From the NCBI GenBank assembly GCA_024640445.1, contig JAHEEZ010000018.1, forward strand, positions 4,703 to 24,107: 19,405 bases of DNA. The letters are read 5' to 3'. Both the position numbers and the translations under genes were made by a program. Positions 7,243 through 14,511 of this stretch are shown in pieces (position 1 is the first letter of the stretch; every line of letters starts with the position of its first letter). The notes under the pieces were generated by a model. The model made no database searches and had not been told where the DNA came from. It saw only the letters and a program-made list of their open reading frames with translations. Source of the DNA: Acidobacteriota bacterium. GTDB taxonomy: Bacteria > Acidobacteriota > Blastocatellia > Pyrinomonadales > Pyrinomonadaceae.

Positions 7243-8505
7243 ATGAGTCAAGAGAGCAGTCCGGCCGAAGACGGCAAATTTTTCACAAGACCAATAGCGA
7301 TCATTTTCACGACGGTTTTTATTGACCTCGTGGGATTCGGTATTGTCATTCCGGCGCTGCCGTATTACGTTGAAAACCCGATCTTCGCTGCCACTCCGCT
7401 CGATATCGGACTGCTTTTCGCCTCATATTCGGCGATGCAGTTCATCTTTTCGCCGATCCTCGGCTCGCTATCCGATAGATACGGCAGACGGCCGGTATTG
7501 TTCTTCAGCATTCTCGGTTCAGCGGTCGGATATCTATTCATCGGGTTCGCATCGGCGCTTTGGATTGTCTTTCTGGGCAGGATCATCGCCGGAGTGACTG
7601 GCGGCAACATTTCCACCGCGCAAGCATACATCGCAGATGTCACCAGCCGTAAAAACCGTGCGAAGGGAATGGGCTTGTTCGGCGCGGCGTTCGGTCTGGG
7701 GTTTATCTTCGGCCCCGCCATCGGCGGGATCCTCAGCCGTTACGGCATCCACGTTCCCTTCCTATTCGCCGCCGCTCTCAGCTTTGCAAACGCGATCGCG
7801 CTTTATTTCGTACTTCCCGAATCCTTGAAAGAAGAGGACAGGCACTCGAACAAAATTAGAAGCAATCGATTCGCGGAGATGCTGGAGTCGCTCAAGGACC
7901 CGCGGTTCTCCATACTCACCGCGCTCTATTTCCTTTTGGTCACCGCGTTTTCGATAATGACAGCGTCTTTCGCGCTCTTCGCCTTATTCAGGTTCAAATA
8001 TGACGCCGAAGCGACCGGGTATCTCTTTGCTTACATTGGAGTGCTTGCAGTCGTCCTTCAAGGCTATCTATTCGGAAAACTCGCGCACCGTTTCGGCGAG
8101 GCGTGGCTGATAGTGGTCGGCAGTTTTGTGCTCGCCGCAGGTTTCTTCGCGCTCCCATACGTAGGGCCTGAATTTGGAGGACTGACCGGCCTTTTGATAG
8201 TCATCGGGTTCTTCGCGCTCGGCAATTCGCTTTCTTCGCCGGCACTGACAAGCCTTGCGTCCAAGGTCGCGAACGAACGAGAACAGGGCAAAGCGCTGGG
8301 GCTGATGCAGTCGGGCGCCTCGCTGGCAAGGGCGATCGGACCCGCTGTTGGAGGCGTTCTGCTCAACAACGCATTCGGCAAACTGGACGACCAAACCATT
8401 CTCAGGACATTCTGGACCGCCTCCGCGATAATGTTTGTCACCTTTTTGATTGCGGCTTTCGTCGCCGGAAGGATCACTTCGGAACATGGACTAGGGCAGG
8501 GATAG
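7243..8505 (+). CDS. MFS transporter, DHA1 / TetA-like drug:H+ antiporter group
   Basis: A 420-residue, 12-helix inner-membrane transporter. Helix 1 holds FIDLVGFGIVIPALPYY (26-42), typical of the TCR/Tet group. Motif A is GSLSDRYGRRP (74-84) between helices 2 and 3, and the antiporter motif C region is GAAFGLGFIFGPAIGG (147-162). A second motif A-like loop occurs near GKLAHRFGE. The middle loop (about 195-210) is short and charged. Family knowledge: such proteins export small molecules against protons, but the substrate cannot be told here and tetracycline resistance should not be assumed. The gene starts 94 bp from the divergent M61 peptidase gene, with only a weak GGG-type ribosome-binding site. 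A heptamer array begins 3 bp after its stop. Confidence 0.9.
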   Translation: MSQESSPAEDGKFFTRPIAIIFTTVFIDLVGFGIVIPALPYYVENPIFAATPLDIGLLFASYSAMQFIFSPILGSLSDRYGRRPVLFFSILGSAVGYLFIGFASALWIVFLGRIIAGVTGGNISTAQAYIADVTSRKNRAKGMGLFGAAFGLGFIFGPAIGGILSRYGIHVPFLFAAALSFANAIALYFVLPESLKEEDRHSNKIRSNRFAEMLESLKDPRFSILTALYFLLVTAFSIMTASFALFALFRFKYDAEATGYLFAYIGVLAVVLQGYLFGKLAHRFGEAWLIVVGSFVLAAGFFALPYVGPEFGGLTGLLIVIGFFALGNSLSSPALTSLASKVANEREQGKALGLMQSGASLARAIGPAVGGVLLNNAFGKLDDQTILRTFWTASAIMFVTFLIAAFVAGRITSEHGLGQG

Positions 8506-8507
8506 CG

Positions 8508-8557
<50 letters not shown>

Positions 8558-8601
8558 CAAGATCGATTTCAAAGGTTGAAATTTCAAGCATAAATTCTTC
8601 T

Positions 8602-8774
8602 TTCATCTGTTTTCATCCGATTCATCTGTGATTGAATCAATTCTTCTTTGCGCCTTTGCGGGAACCTCTTTCTCACCAAATAGACCCGACATTTTCAACG
8701 CGCAAAATTCGGTCTTTGAAGTTCCAGATCCAACACTTTGAATACATCTGTTTTGATCGGATTCATCTGTGGTT
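8602..8774 (+). repeat. Pair of 31-bp direct repeats flanking a TTTGCG-type repeat
   Basis: Positions 8603-8633 and 8744-8774 match at about 27 of 31 bases (core CATCTGTTTT and GATTCATCTGTG). Between them, at 8642-8660, lies TTCTTTGCGCCTTTGCGGG, the same word family as 14321-14346 and 14870-14895. The 350-bp gap from 8506 to 8855 thus holds a heptamer array, these repeats and a terminator, and no gene that I can support. Confidence 0.55.
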
Positions 8775-8786
8775 ACCCTCTCTTAA

Positions 8787-8831
8787 ACAAAAGAAAGCCG
8801 GAGCCGGTCGCGAATGACCAACTCCGGCTTT
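8787..8831 (-). terminator. Rho-independent terminator of the FG-GAP protein gene
   Basis: AAAGCCGGAG (8794-8803) and CTCCGGCTTT (8822-8831) are perfect 10-bp complements, and GGTC/GACC inside the loop can pair as well. On the minus strand the stem is followed by a T-rich tract (CTTTTGTTT, 8793-8785). It starts about 25 bases after the stop of the minus-strand gene at 8856. On the plus strand it could weakly end MFS transcripts too. Confidence 0.8.
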
Positions 8832-8855
8832 CAGTTCAACGGTGTGGAGAGTGAG

Positions 8856-10313
8856 CTAATTCACGAACACCGCCTGTACTGCACGGTCCGGGTTCGTCCC
8901 AAAGGCCATTGCCGACATCGTGCCGGTGCTGCTCTTTCTGATGTACCAGATCCCGTCCGTGTGCCTGAATACGGCCGCGTCGGTCTTGGCGTCACCGTCG
9001 TAGTCGCCCGGCACAAGGTCGTCACTGTTAAGTCCCCAGTTGATGTAAGTGGTGCCTGCGTCAGTACTTCGCTTGATGTACCATACACCATTCCTGAACA
9101 CCGCCGGATCGGTCATTCCGTCGCCGTCGTAATCGCCCGGAACGAACTTGTCGGTCGAAACTCCCCATTGAACGTACCTGATCAGGGAGTTCGAGCTTTG
9201 CCTGATGTACCAGACATTGTTCGAAGGCCTGAAAACAGCGAGATCTACCTTATCGTCGCCGTCATAATCGCCTGTGACAGGTACGTCGCCGGTCGCGCCC
9301 CAGGCCAGGAAGGTTATGTTCCCGGAGGGATTGTTCAACGATCCACGGTAATAGAAGTAACTTTGTGATCCCTGAGCCGAGTCCCTGTAGACCGCGACAT
9401 CGGCCTTGCCGTCTCCGTCCCAGTCTCCGATCACTGTCGGATCGTCGCCTGTTTGCCCGAACACCTCTATACGGACGGTCCCGGTTGAACTCTCGAGGAT
9501 ATAGAACGCCGCTTCATCCGGCGCACCCGGCCTCCAAACGGCTACGTCGGTCTTGTTGTCGCCGTCGAAGTCTGCGGGCGTCAGCGTGTCAGACGCAAGA
9601 CCCCACTGGGCGGCGGCAAAGCCGTCGGTGCTCTGGTTTATGTACCAGCTCTGGTCTGCGGGCCTGTACACTGCCGGGTCGGTCTTGCCGTCCCCGTCAA
9701 AATCTGTGAATTGGTGAGGCGGCGCGAGAGCGGCGGCGCTGATCTGCTGTGAAGCGACATACGTCTGGTCTCCACTGTCGCCGTTCGCATTGTTCGCCTG
9801 GAGGCCTGAAGCATAGAACGTTATCGCGCCCACGTCCGTGGCCGGCGCGGTCCAGTTGAACGTCCACGTTGCGCCTCCGGTCTGATTCCGGAAAGTTCCC
9901 GCAGACGTTTGGTTGACGTAGAATCGTCCGCCGCCACTAAGCGTCTGGGTCGTGGAGTCAGTGGTCGCGAAGGTTCCAGCCGCGGTATTACCTGACCTTA
10001 AGGACGTCAGCTGGAATCCCCACCTCTTTCTGGTCGTGTCGGTGGTCGTGTGCTGGACTGTTATCTGATATGTCTGGCCCGGCACATAACTTGCCGGCGG
10101 CACGATCTGAAACTGCCCCGTGAGTGTTGTCTGGTTGTGACAGTCGGTGCAATTGACCTCCCCGGGCGCTCCCGAAGTTCCGTCGGGCGCCCCATCCGGA
10201 TATGCGAATGCCGTAGTTGTAAGTCTTGTGTCGTTGAACGCGAAGAAGAAAAGGGCGAATGCGGCAAATGCGAATACAACTCCGCCTTTCGCCATTGTTG
10301 ATCTGAATTTCAT
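8856..10313 (-). CDS. Secreted protein: CxxCH motif, choice-of-anchor-V-like domain and six FG-GAP/VCBS-type repeats
   Basis: A 485-residue exported protein starting with a long signal peptide (MKFRSTMAKGGVVFAFAAFA, cleavage probably near FAYPDG at 36-41). CTDCH at 55-59 is a potential c-type haem site and opens a beta-domain (about 40-195) with VPGQTYQITVQH, the pattern of choice-of-anchor-V / Reelin-like domains. Six repeats follow, each opening with a DxDxDxxxD calcium loop: DFDGDGKTD (204), DFDGDNKTD (248), DWDGDGKAD (297), DYDGDDKVD (349), DYDGDGMTD (394), DYDGDAKTD (437), each followed by AV(Y/W/F)R and mostly by WYI strands. This is half or more of a beta-propeller. GGAGG at 10321-10325, 7 nt before the ATG, fixes the start. 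Likely surface-exposed or extracellular. Role unknown; the single haem motif could be structural. Confidence 0.9.
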   Translation of the reverse strand: MKFRSTMAKGGVVFAFAAFALFFFAFNDTRLTTTAFAYPDGAPDGTSGAPGEVNCTDCHNQTTLTGQFQIVPPASYVPGQTYQITVQHTTTDTTRKRWGFQLTSLRSGNTAAGTFATTDSTTQTLSGGGRFYVNQTSAGTFRNQTGGATWTFNWTAPATDVGAITFYASGLQANNANGDSGDQTYVASQQISAAALAPPHQFTDFDGDGKTDPAVYRPADQSWYINQSTDGFAAAQWGLASDTLTPADFDGDNKTDVAVWRPGAPDEAAFYILESSTGTVRIEVFGQTGDDPTVIGDWDGDGKADVAVYRDSAQGSQSYFYYRGSLNNPSGNITFLAWGATGDVPVTGDYDGDDKVDLAVFRPSNNVWYIRQSSNSLIRYVQWGVSTDKFVPGDYDGDGMTDPAVFRNGVWYIKRSTDAGTTYINWGLNSDDLVPGDYDGDAKTDAAVFRHTDGIWYIRKSSTGTMSAMAFGTNPDRAVQAVFVN

Positions 10314-10445
10314 GCTGCAACCTCCGTTGTGTACTGAAGGAGAAACTTATGCGGGAGCATTCAAAGGGGGGAGTTCACTATTCAAGAGTACGCCTTCGGC
10401 GAGCGACTTGGGAAGGTTTTCAGATATGAAAAAACCCGTCTCAAT

Positions 10446-10464
10446 TAATTAGTAATACTAATTA
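10446..10464. promoter_or_regulatory. 19-bp AT-rich palindrome, possible operator upstream of the FG-GAP gene
   Basis: TAATTAGTA-A-TACTAATTA is a perfect 9-bp inverted repeat around a single base, about 133 bp upstream of the minus-strand gene starting at 10313. The 249-bp gap is clearly AT-richer here than its surroundings. It could bind a dimeric regulator. Alternatively, with the T run at 10432-10427 on the minus strand it could be part of a weak terminator for the flavoprotein gene ending at 10563. Nothing else coding is visible in the gap. Confidence 0.4.
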
Positions 10465-10562
10465 GATCAATACGAGTTAATAGCAGAGTTAATTACTTCG
10501 ACGTCTATTCGAGCATCTTCGGTAGTGGTGAGGCTTGGAGAACCAATCTACTCTCAGTATGG

Positions 10563-11987
10563 TCAGACGAACATTTTGCCCGGATTAAGAATGCCTTTGG
10601 GGTCGAACAGGTTCTTAATTCCCTTCATTATGTCCAGGGTCGCGGCGTCCAGTGCAATATCCATATAAGGGGCCTTTACATACCCTATCCCGTGCTCACC
10701 GCTGATTGTGCCGCCTAACTCGACCGCAAGCTCAAACGTGTCCCGGACCGCCGAACGAGCCCGCCTTACGGAGTCGGCGTCTTCCCTGTCGCACATGAAG
10801 TTGACGTGAATGTTCCCGTCGCCGGCGTGACCAAAATTTGCCACGAACGTGCCATAGCGCTCGCCGATCTCCCCGACCCTGCGGATCAGTTCGGGGACCC
10901 TCGAACGCGGGACCACGACGTCCTCGTTGATCTTCAGCGAGCCATATTTCATAAGGCTCGGCGAGATCGCGCGGCGCGCGTCCCAAAGCCGGTTCTCGTC
11001 GTCCTTGTTTTCTGAACGAAGGACGTCAAAACCGCCATTGTCCCGGAGTATCGTCTCGACAAGCCTCGAATCCCGTTCTACCTGTTCGGCGTTGCCGTCC
11101 ACAGCGACGAGCAGTATGGCGTTCGCTTCGCTCGAGAATCCGAAAGCGTAGTTTTCCTCTATCGCCCCGATCGAATTGCGGTCGATCACCTCCATCGCCA
11201 TTGGCAAAAGGCCTTCAGGTGTGAACTTCGTCAAGACCTCACAAGCCGCCTCCATCGATCGAAAGGAGGCGCGCACGGTCGAAGTGGCCTCCGGGAGCGG
11301 AAGGAGTTTGAGGGTTGCCTCCGTGATGATCCCGAGCATCCCTTCCGACCCGCACATAAGCCCTGTCAGGTCGAATCCGACAACGTTCTTCACCGTCTTT
11401 CCGCCTGTGCGCATGATCTCGCCTGTCGCCGTGACTACCTCCAGTCCCAGTACAGCATGCTTCGTAACTCCGTATTTGGGTGTCCGCATTCCCCCCGCGT
11501 TCTCAGCTATGTTGCCGCCGATAAAAGAATCCTTGTAGCTCGCAGGGTCCGGCGCGAAAAGCAGTCCTTTCTCGGCCGCTGCCTGTTGCAGTTCGATGGT
11601 CCTGATCCCGGGCTGACATACCGCATAAAGGTTCTCTTCGCTGAGCTCGATAATGCTGTTCATTCGGTCGGTGCCGATCACGATGCCGCCTTCGATCGGA
11701 ACCGCGCCGCCGGTGTAACCGACGCCGCCTCCGCGGGCCGTCACCGGAAAGAGCCGTTCGTTCGCAAGTTTGAGAATGTCCGAGATCTGTTGGGTGGTTT
11801 CCGGGAAAAGCACGGCCTCCGGCGGGAATTTCTCCTTTATCGCATCGGCTCCGTAGGGCTCCACCTTCTCGGGATCGACGATGATATTTCCTTCCCCGAC
11901 GATACCGGTCAGGCTCGCGATGACTTCCGGATCGGAAGCGCTCGTGATGGCGCGGCCTCGTGATTTGAAGTGGATGGATTCGTACAT
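10563..11987 (-). CDS. FAD-binding oxidoreductase, GlcD / D-lactate dehydrogenase (2-hydroxyacid) type
   Basis: A 474-residue soluble flavoprotein of the FAD-binding_4 / FAD-oxidase_C (VAO/PCMH) family. The pyrophosphate-binding loop is ARGGGVGYTGGAVP (84-97). Other FAD-domain signatures are GGNIAENAGGMRTPKYG (157-173) and GSEGMLGIITEATLKLLP (213-230). The C-terminal cap has the metal and substrate region EDVVVPRSRVPEL (355-367), GHAGDGNIHVN (386-396) and SGEHGIG (429-435), ending in NPGKM. These match GlcD and bacterial D-lactate dehydrogenases, which oxidise D-2-hydroxyacids and pass electrons to the quinone pool. No glcE or glcF lies beside it, so a stand-alone D-lactate or other D-2-hydroxyacid dehydrogenase is as likely as a glycolate oxidase subunit. 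AGGAAG at 11995-12000, 7 nt before the ATG, supports the start. Confidence 0.9.
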   Translation of the reverse strand: MYESIHFKSRGRAITSASDPEVIASLTGIVGEGNIIVDPEKVEPYGADAIKEKFPPEAVLFPETTQQISDILKLANERLFPVTARGGGVGYTGGAVPIEGGIVIGTDRMNSIIELSEENLYAVCQPGIRTIELQQAAAEKGLLFAPDPASYKDSFIGGNIAENAGGMRTPKYGVTKHAVLGLEVVTATGEIMRTGGKTVKNVVGFDLTGLMCGSEGMLGIITEATLKLLPLPEATSTVRASFRSMEAACEVLTKFTPEGLLPMAMEVIDRNSIGAIEENYAFGFSSEANAILLVAVDGNAEQVERDSRLVETILRDNGGFDVLRSENKDDENRLWDARRAISPSLMKYGSLKINEDVVVPRSRVPELIRRVGEIGERYGTFVANFGHAGDGNIHVNFMCDREDADSVRRARSAVRDTFELAVELGGTISGEHGIGYVKAPYMDIALDAATLDIMKGIKNLFDPKGILNPGKMFV

Positions 11988-12047
11988 ATCTGATCTTCCT
12001 AAAAGACCGGCCGACAGAGAGGTTGCCGCTTGCGAAGCCGGCTATGT

Positions 12048-12076
12048 TTGCGGCGTTGTGACCGTTTGATTATCAT
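12048..12076 (+). promoter_or_regulatory. Sigma70-like promoter for the Fe-S nuclease gene
   Basis: TTGCGG (12048-12053), a 17-bp spacer and TATCAT (12071-12076, five of six to consensus) lie 27 bp before the ATG at 12104. The spacing is ideal, though the -35 is only partial. The overlapping opposite strand must also hold the promoter of the divergent flavoprotein gene. Confidence 0.4.
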
Positions 12077-12103
12077 ACATCAGCCCCCTTTGGGAACTCC
12101 CTT

Positions 12104-12988
12104 ATGGTCAGAAGATTTGAATATACGCCCACCCTCGGCTGGTCGATCTCACGATACGACACGTTTAACCTGTGCAAGCGCCAGTATTATTACCAGTACT
12201 ATCCTCGTGAAGACAGGGAATTCGATTTCCTGAAGATCAGCACTCTCAAATCGCTGACAAGCGTTCCGCTTGAGATCGGCAATGTCAGCCATGAAGTGAT
12301 CAAGGTGCTACTTAGGCGTCTTCAGAAGACCGCCAAGGAGATAGACCGTGAGCGATTCATGGAATTTGTCAGGCGCGAGACACTTCGCATCTGCGGCGAG
12401 AAGGACTTCATTGAGGTCTATTACAAAGACGCCGACGAGATCGATCCCGAAACGCAGATCCTTCCGAAGGTCCTTGCGGCCCTAAACAATTTGCTCGACA
12501 GCCCGCGCCTTCCCTGGCTGATGAAAGAAGCGCTTGAGACCAAGGACGAATGGCTGGTTGAACCGGAAGGCTACGGCGAATGCCGGATCGACGGGATGAA
12601 GGCCTACTGCAAAGTGGATTTCCTGTTCCCTGTCGGAGACGAGATCCACATATACGACTGGAAGACCGGGAAGAAGGATGAGAAGAAACACCCCAAACAA
12701 ATGCGCGGGTATGTGACCTGGGCGCATTTTCATTACGGGGTTGACTATACGAAGATCAAGCCGAAAGTGGCCTATTTGCTTCCTGAATATGAGGAGCAGT
12801 CGGTCCCGCTCAACGAGTTCGACATACAGGCCTTTTCCGACCTCATCAGGGAAGAAACGGACGAGATGTACGGATACCTTGAGAATGTCGAAACGAACAA
12901 ACCGAAACTGAAGTCGGAGTTCAAAATGACGGACAATTTGAGGATCTGCTCATTCTGCAATTTCAGGGAGCTTTGCGGGCGGGACTAA
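12104..12988 (+). CDS. Stand-alone PD-(D/E)XK nuclease of the RecB/Cas4 type with a predicted [4Fe-4S] cluster
   Basis: A 294-residue soluble protein with the full RecB-family nuclease signature. SISRYDTFNLCKRQYYYQY (14-32) gives the first cluster cysteine, C24. GNVSHEV (59-65) provides His63 of motif I. KVDFLF (170-175) has Asp172, IYDWKTG (183-189) has Asp185 and Lys187 of the D-x-K motif, and QMRGY (199-203) is the QxxxY motif. The C-terminus carries three more cysteines, CSFCNFRELC (C282, C285, C291), completing the four-Cys Fe-S staple known from AddB and Cas4. Family knowledge: these enzymes cut single-stranded or unwound DNA with Mg2+ or Mn2+. There is no helicase domain and no CRISPR or cas gene nearby, so it is not called cas4. 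Its stop overlaps by 4 bp the stop of the convergent ATL gene, itself a DNA-damage protein. Confidence 0.88.
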   Translation: MVRRFEYTPTLGWSISRYDTFNLCKRQYYYQYYPREDREFDFLKISTLKSLTSVPLEIGNVSHEVIKVLLRRLQKTAKEIDRERFMEFVRRETLRICGEKDFIEVYYKDADEIDPETQILPKVLAALNNLLDSPRLPWLMKEALETKDEWLVEPEGYGECRIDGMKAYCKVDFLFPVGDEIHIYDWKTGKKDEKKHPKQMRGYVTWAHFHYGVDYTKIKPKVAYLLPEYEEQSVPLNEFDIQAFSDLIREETDEMYGYLENVETNKPKLKSEFKMTDNLRICSFCNFRELCGRD

Positions 12989-13359
12989 TCGGCGTCACCA
13001 AACAGCGTCGCGGTCTCGTCATCATCGGCAGCCTCAAATCCTTCGGGATACCAGCGGTATCTTTCAAGATCGCAGAATCCTTTTTCGCTGAATTTCACGC
13101 CTTCTTCTTCCAGCAATCTCTGCTGCAGGTTCACCGGCACGGTAACCTTTCCCGTCGAGCTTCCGCCCTTCGCGTTGATCACGCGCTGCCACGGCACGTT
13201 CTCATCTCCGGCGGCGTGCATTACGTAGCCAACCGTTCTTGCCGTGTATCCTTCCCCAAGGATTTCTGCGATCTGTCCGTAGGTCATCACCCGGCCGGAG
13301 GGGATCTGGCGGACGATCTCGTAAACTTTATGGCGGTAGGATGGATGGTCGCGGTTCAT
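12985..13359 (-). CDS. Alkyltransferase-like protein (ATL), MGMT/Ada-fold DNA-damage sensor
   Basis: 124 residues with the MGMT C-terminal DNA-binding fold: RHKVYEIVRQIPSGRVMTYG (9-28), then ARTVGYVMHA (40-49) with the arginine-finger Arg41. In repair transferases the active site reads PCHR; here it is PWQRV (56-60), with Trp57 replacing the acceptor cysteine. That substitution defines ATL proteins, which bind O6-alkylguanine without repairing it and hand the lesion to nucleotide excision repair (shown for S. pombe Atl1 and E. coli YbaZ). The end is acidic (EAADDDETATLFGDAD). I chose the ATG at 13357-13359; an in-frame TTG at 13380 lies inside a heptamer array and is unlikely. It ends head-on with the Fe-S nuclease gene, overlapping by 4 bp. 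Confidence 0.9.
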   Translation of the reverse strand: MNRDHPSYRHKVYEIVRQIPSGRVMTYGQIAEILGEGYTARTVGYVMHAAGDENVPWQRVINAKGGSSTGKVTVPVNLQQRLLEEEGVKFSEKGFCDLERYRWYPEGFEAADDDETATLFGDAD

Positions 13360-13367
13360 CTTGTGAA

Positions 13368-13402
13368 GTTCAAAGTTCAAAGTTCCACGTTCAAAGTTAC
13401 TG
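13368..13402 (+). repeat. Heptamer tandem array (GTTCAAA-type) x5 upstream of the ATL gene
   Basis: Units are GTTCAAA, GTTCAAA, GTTCCAC, GTTCAAA, GTTACTG. The array begins 8 bp upstream of the ATL start codon and occupies the place where its ribosome-binding site and leader should be. It is the third 7-bp array in the window. Confidence 0.8.
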
Positions 13403-13415
13403 TGAGCGGTGTCCT

Positions 13416-13487
13416 GTTTAGCCCGCCCGTTTACGGGACCGTTTAGCCCGCCCGTTTACGGGACCGTTTAGCCCGCCCGTTTACGGG
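13416..13487 (+). repeat. 25-bp tandem repeat, nearly three perfect copies
   Basis: Copies lie at 13416-13440, 13441-13465 and 13466-13487 (the last short by three bases). Each unit opens with GTTTAGCCCGC and contains the small palindrome CCCGT-TT-ACGGG. No mismatch separates the copies, so the array is young or homogenised. It is not CRISPR: there are no spacers. Confidence 0.93.
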
Positions 13488-13571
13488 TGGGACAGATCAG
13501 ATCGCTCTCCGCTCGCTGCACGCGAGACGCGTGCGTTCCGTCATCACCCAGCACTCAGTACCTACCCCTCA

Positions 13572-14207
13572 TCACTGCTCCCGAAGCACCGTCCTGGCGG
13601 GTGCGCCGTCGCCTGCCCCGCCGGCGAATTTCATAGGCAGGCACAAAAGCTCGTAGTTTCCCGCCGGCACCTTTCTGAGATCGAGTCCCTCCAGAATGAT
13701 CACTTCCTTTTCCAGGAATGCGAGATGCGTGTCGGGCGTCCGCGCGTCGAACGCCTCGACCGAGAGGTAATCGAATCCGATCAGACGTATCCCCTTCTCA
13801 ACCAGTAACTTTGCGGCGGCCGGCTCGATGTAGGTAAAGTCCTTGCGAAACCCGGCTGAAATATCGTTCCAGAATCCGGAATTCCTGGTCTTGATCAGGA
13901 TCCGTTCCACATTCGGGAGGTCCGCTACGTGTTTGGGACCAATCGCCAGAACGTCGGCAGGCATTTCCACGACTATGCAAGGACCGATCAAAGTATCGAG
14001 CGAAAGGTCCTCGACCCGCCGCGTGCCCTCAATGAAGTGATTAGGAGCATCCACGTGAGTGCCCGTGTGAACGCCCATGCAGATCTGCGACACATTCGCG
14101 AAATCACCATCGGCCATCGACAATTTCAATGACACTTCGACCGGCGGATCGCCCTCGTAGACCGGTGTAGAGCCGTTGATCGGAACGGACACGTCGTAGA
14201 ATTTCAT
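13572..14207 (-). CDS. Cyclase family protein, kynurenine formamidase (KynB)-like metal hydrolase
   Basis: A 211-residue cytoplasmic protein, the usual length for the family. It starts with YDVSVPINGSTPVYEGDPP, the standard opening of the cyclase family (PF04199-type). The metal site HTGTHVDAPNHF (47-58) gives His47, His51 and Asp53, and the C-terminal Glu/His region lies in EAFDARTPDTHLAFLEKEVIILEGL, ending with the LLCLPMKFAGGAGDGAPAR active-site loop. Bacterial KynB hydrolyses N-formylkynurenine in tryptophan breakdown, but the family also includes isatin hydrolases and polyketide cyclases. No kynA or kynU is near, so the substrate is not certain. The gene is monocistronic between two repeat regions. 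Confidence 0.85.
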   Translation of the reverse strand: MKFYDVSVPINGSTPVYEGDPPVEVSLKLSMADGDFANVSQICMGVHTGTHVDAPNHFIEGTRRVEDLSLDTLIGPCIVVEMPADVLAIGPKHVADLPNVERILIKTRNSGFWNDISAGFRKDFTYIEPAAAKLLVEKGIRLIGFDYLSVEAFDARTPDTHLAFLEKEVIILEGLDLRKVPAGNYELLCLPMKFAGGAGDGAPARTVLREQ

Positions 14208-14253
14208 AGTTGAAAGGATAGATCAGAATCGGATTCGCGGAAAGTGAGGAGGA

Positions 14254-14316
14254 GAGTCTGTCGAGACTATCGGTTCTATCGGGTCTGTCAGATTTATCGG
14301 GTCTGGCGGGTCGAAT
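14254..14316 (-). repeat. Nonamer array 1, seven 9-bp units (minus orientation)
   Basis: Consecutive 9-mers such as GAGTCTGTC, GAGACTATC, GGTTCTATC, GGGTCTGTC. In reverse complement these are the GACTCGACA-type units of array 2. Arrays 1 and 2 can therefore pair into a long imperfect stem around 14317-14407. The 304-bp gap from 14208 to 14511 holds these two arrays and the TTTGCG core and no gene. Confidence 0.8.
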
Positions 14317-14320
14317 GTTT

Positions 14321-14346
14321 TCTTTGCGACCTTTGCGGCTTTGCGG
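14321..14346 (-). repeat. TTTGCG-rich core repeat, copy A
   Basis: TCTTTGCGACCTTTGCGG followed by CTTTGCGG lies between nonamer arrays 1 and 2. Its reverse complement matches 14870-14895 almost base for base, so the two cores flank the GNAT-type gene in inverted orientation. Confidence 0.75.
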
Positions 14347-14407
14347 AATTCCTAACTCGATTCCTTCGGTAGCTCGCGAGTAAGAGTGACTCCCGCATAG
14401 GTGGTTT

Positions 14408-14497
14408 GACTCAATAGACCCGCTCAACTCGCCAGACCCGATACACTCGAAAGACTTGCCAGACCCTTCCGACTCGACAGACTCAGCAATCTCGGTA
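14408..14497 (+). repeat. Nonamer array 2, ten 9-bp units (plus orientation)
   Basis: Units in strict 9-bp phase include GACTCAATA, GACCCGCTC, AACTCGCCA, GACCCGATA, GACTCGACA, GACTCAGCA. The consensus is about GACYCGANA. The array ends 14 bp before the start codon of the GNAT-type gene. Confidence 0.85.
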
Positions 14498-14511
14498 AAC
14501 TGAATCATAGT

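Noticed and set aside
7243..8505. Tetracycline resistance gene tetA
   Set aside because: The protein shares the general DHA1/TCR motifs, but these are common to many exporters and do not show the substrate.
10426..10452. Eight-residue leader peptide (MKKPVSIN)
   Set aside because: A short frame with a distant purine stretch, but no plus-strand gene follows for 1.6 kb, so there is nothing for it to regulate.
12104..12988. Calling the nuclease Cas4
   Set aside because: The motif set fits Cas4, but also any stand-alone RecB/AddB-type Fe-S nuclease. No CRISPR array or cas gene is in the window.
12985..13359. Active O6-methylguanine-DNA methyltransferase (ogt/mgmt)
   Set aside because: The acceptor cysteine of PCHR is replaced by Trp (PWQRV), so methyl transfer is not expected.
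13416..13487. CRISPR-like array
   Set aside because: The copies are directly adjacent with no spacers, only three in number, and no cas gene is near. It is a plain tandem repeat.
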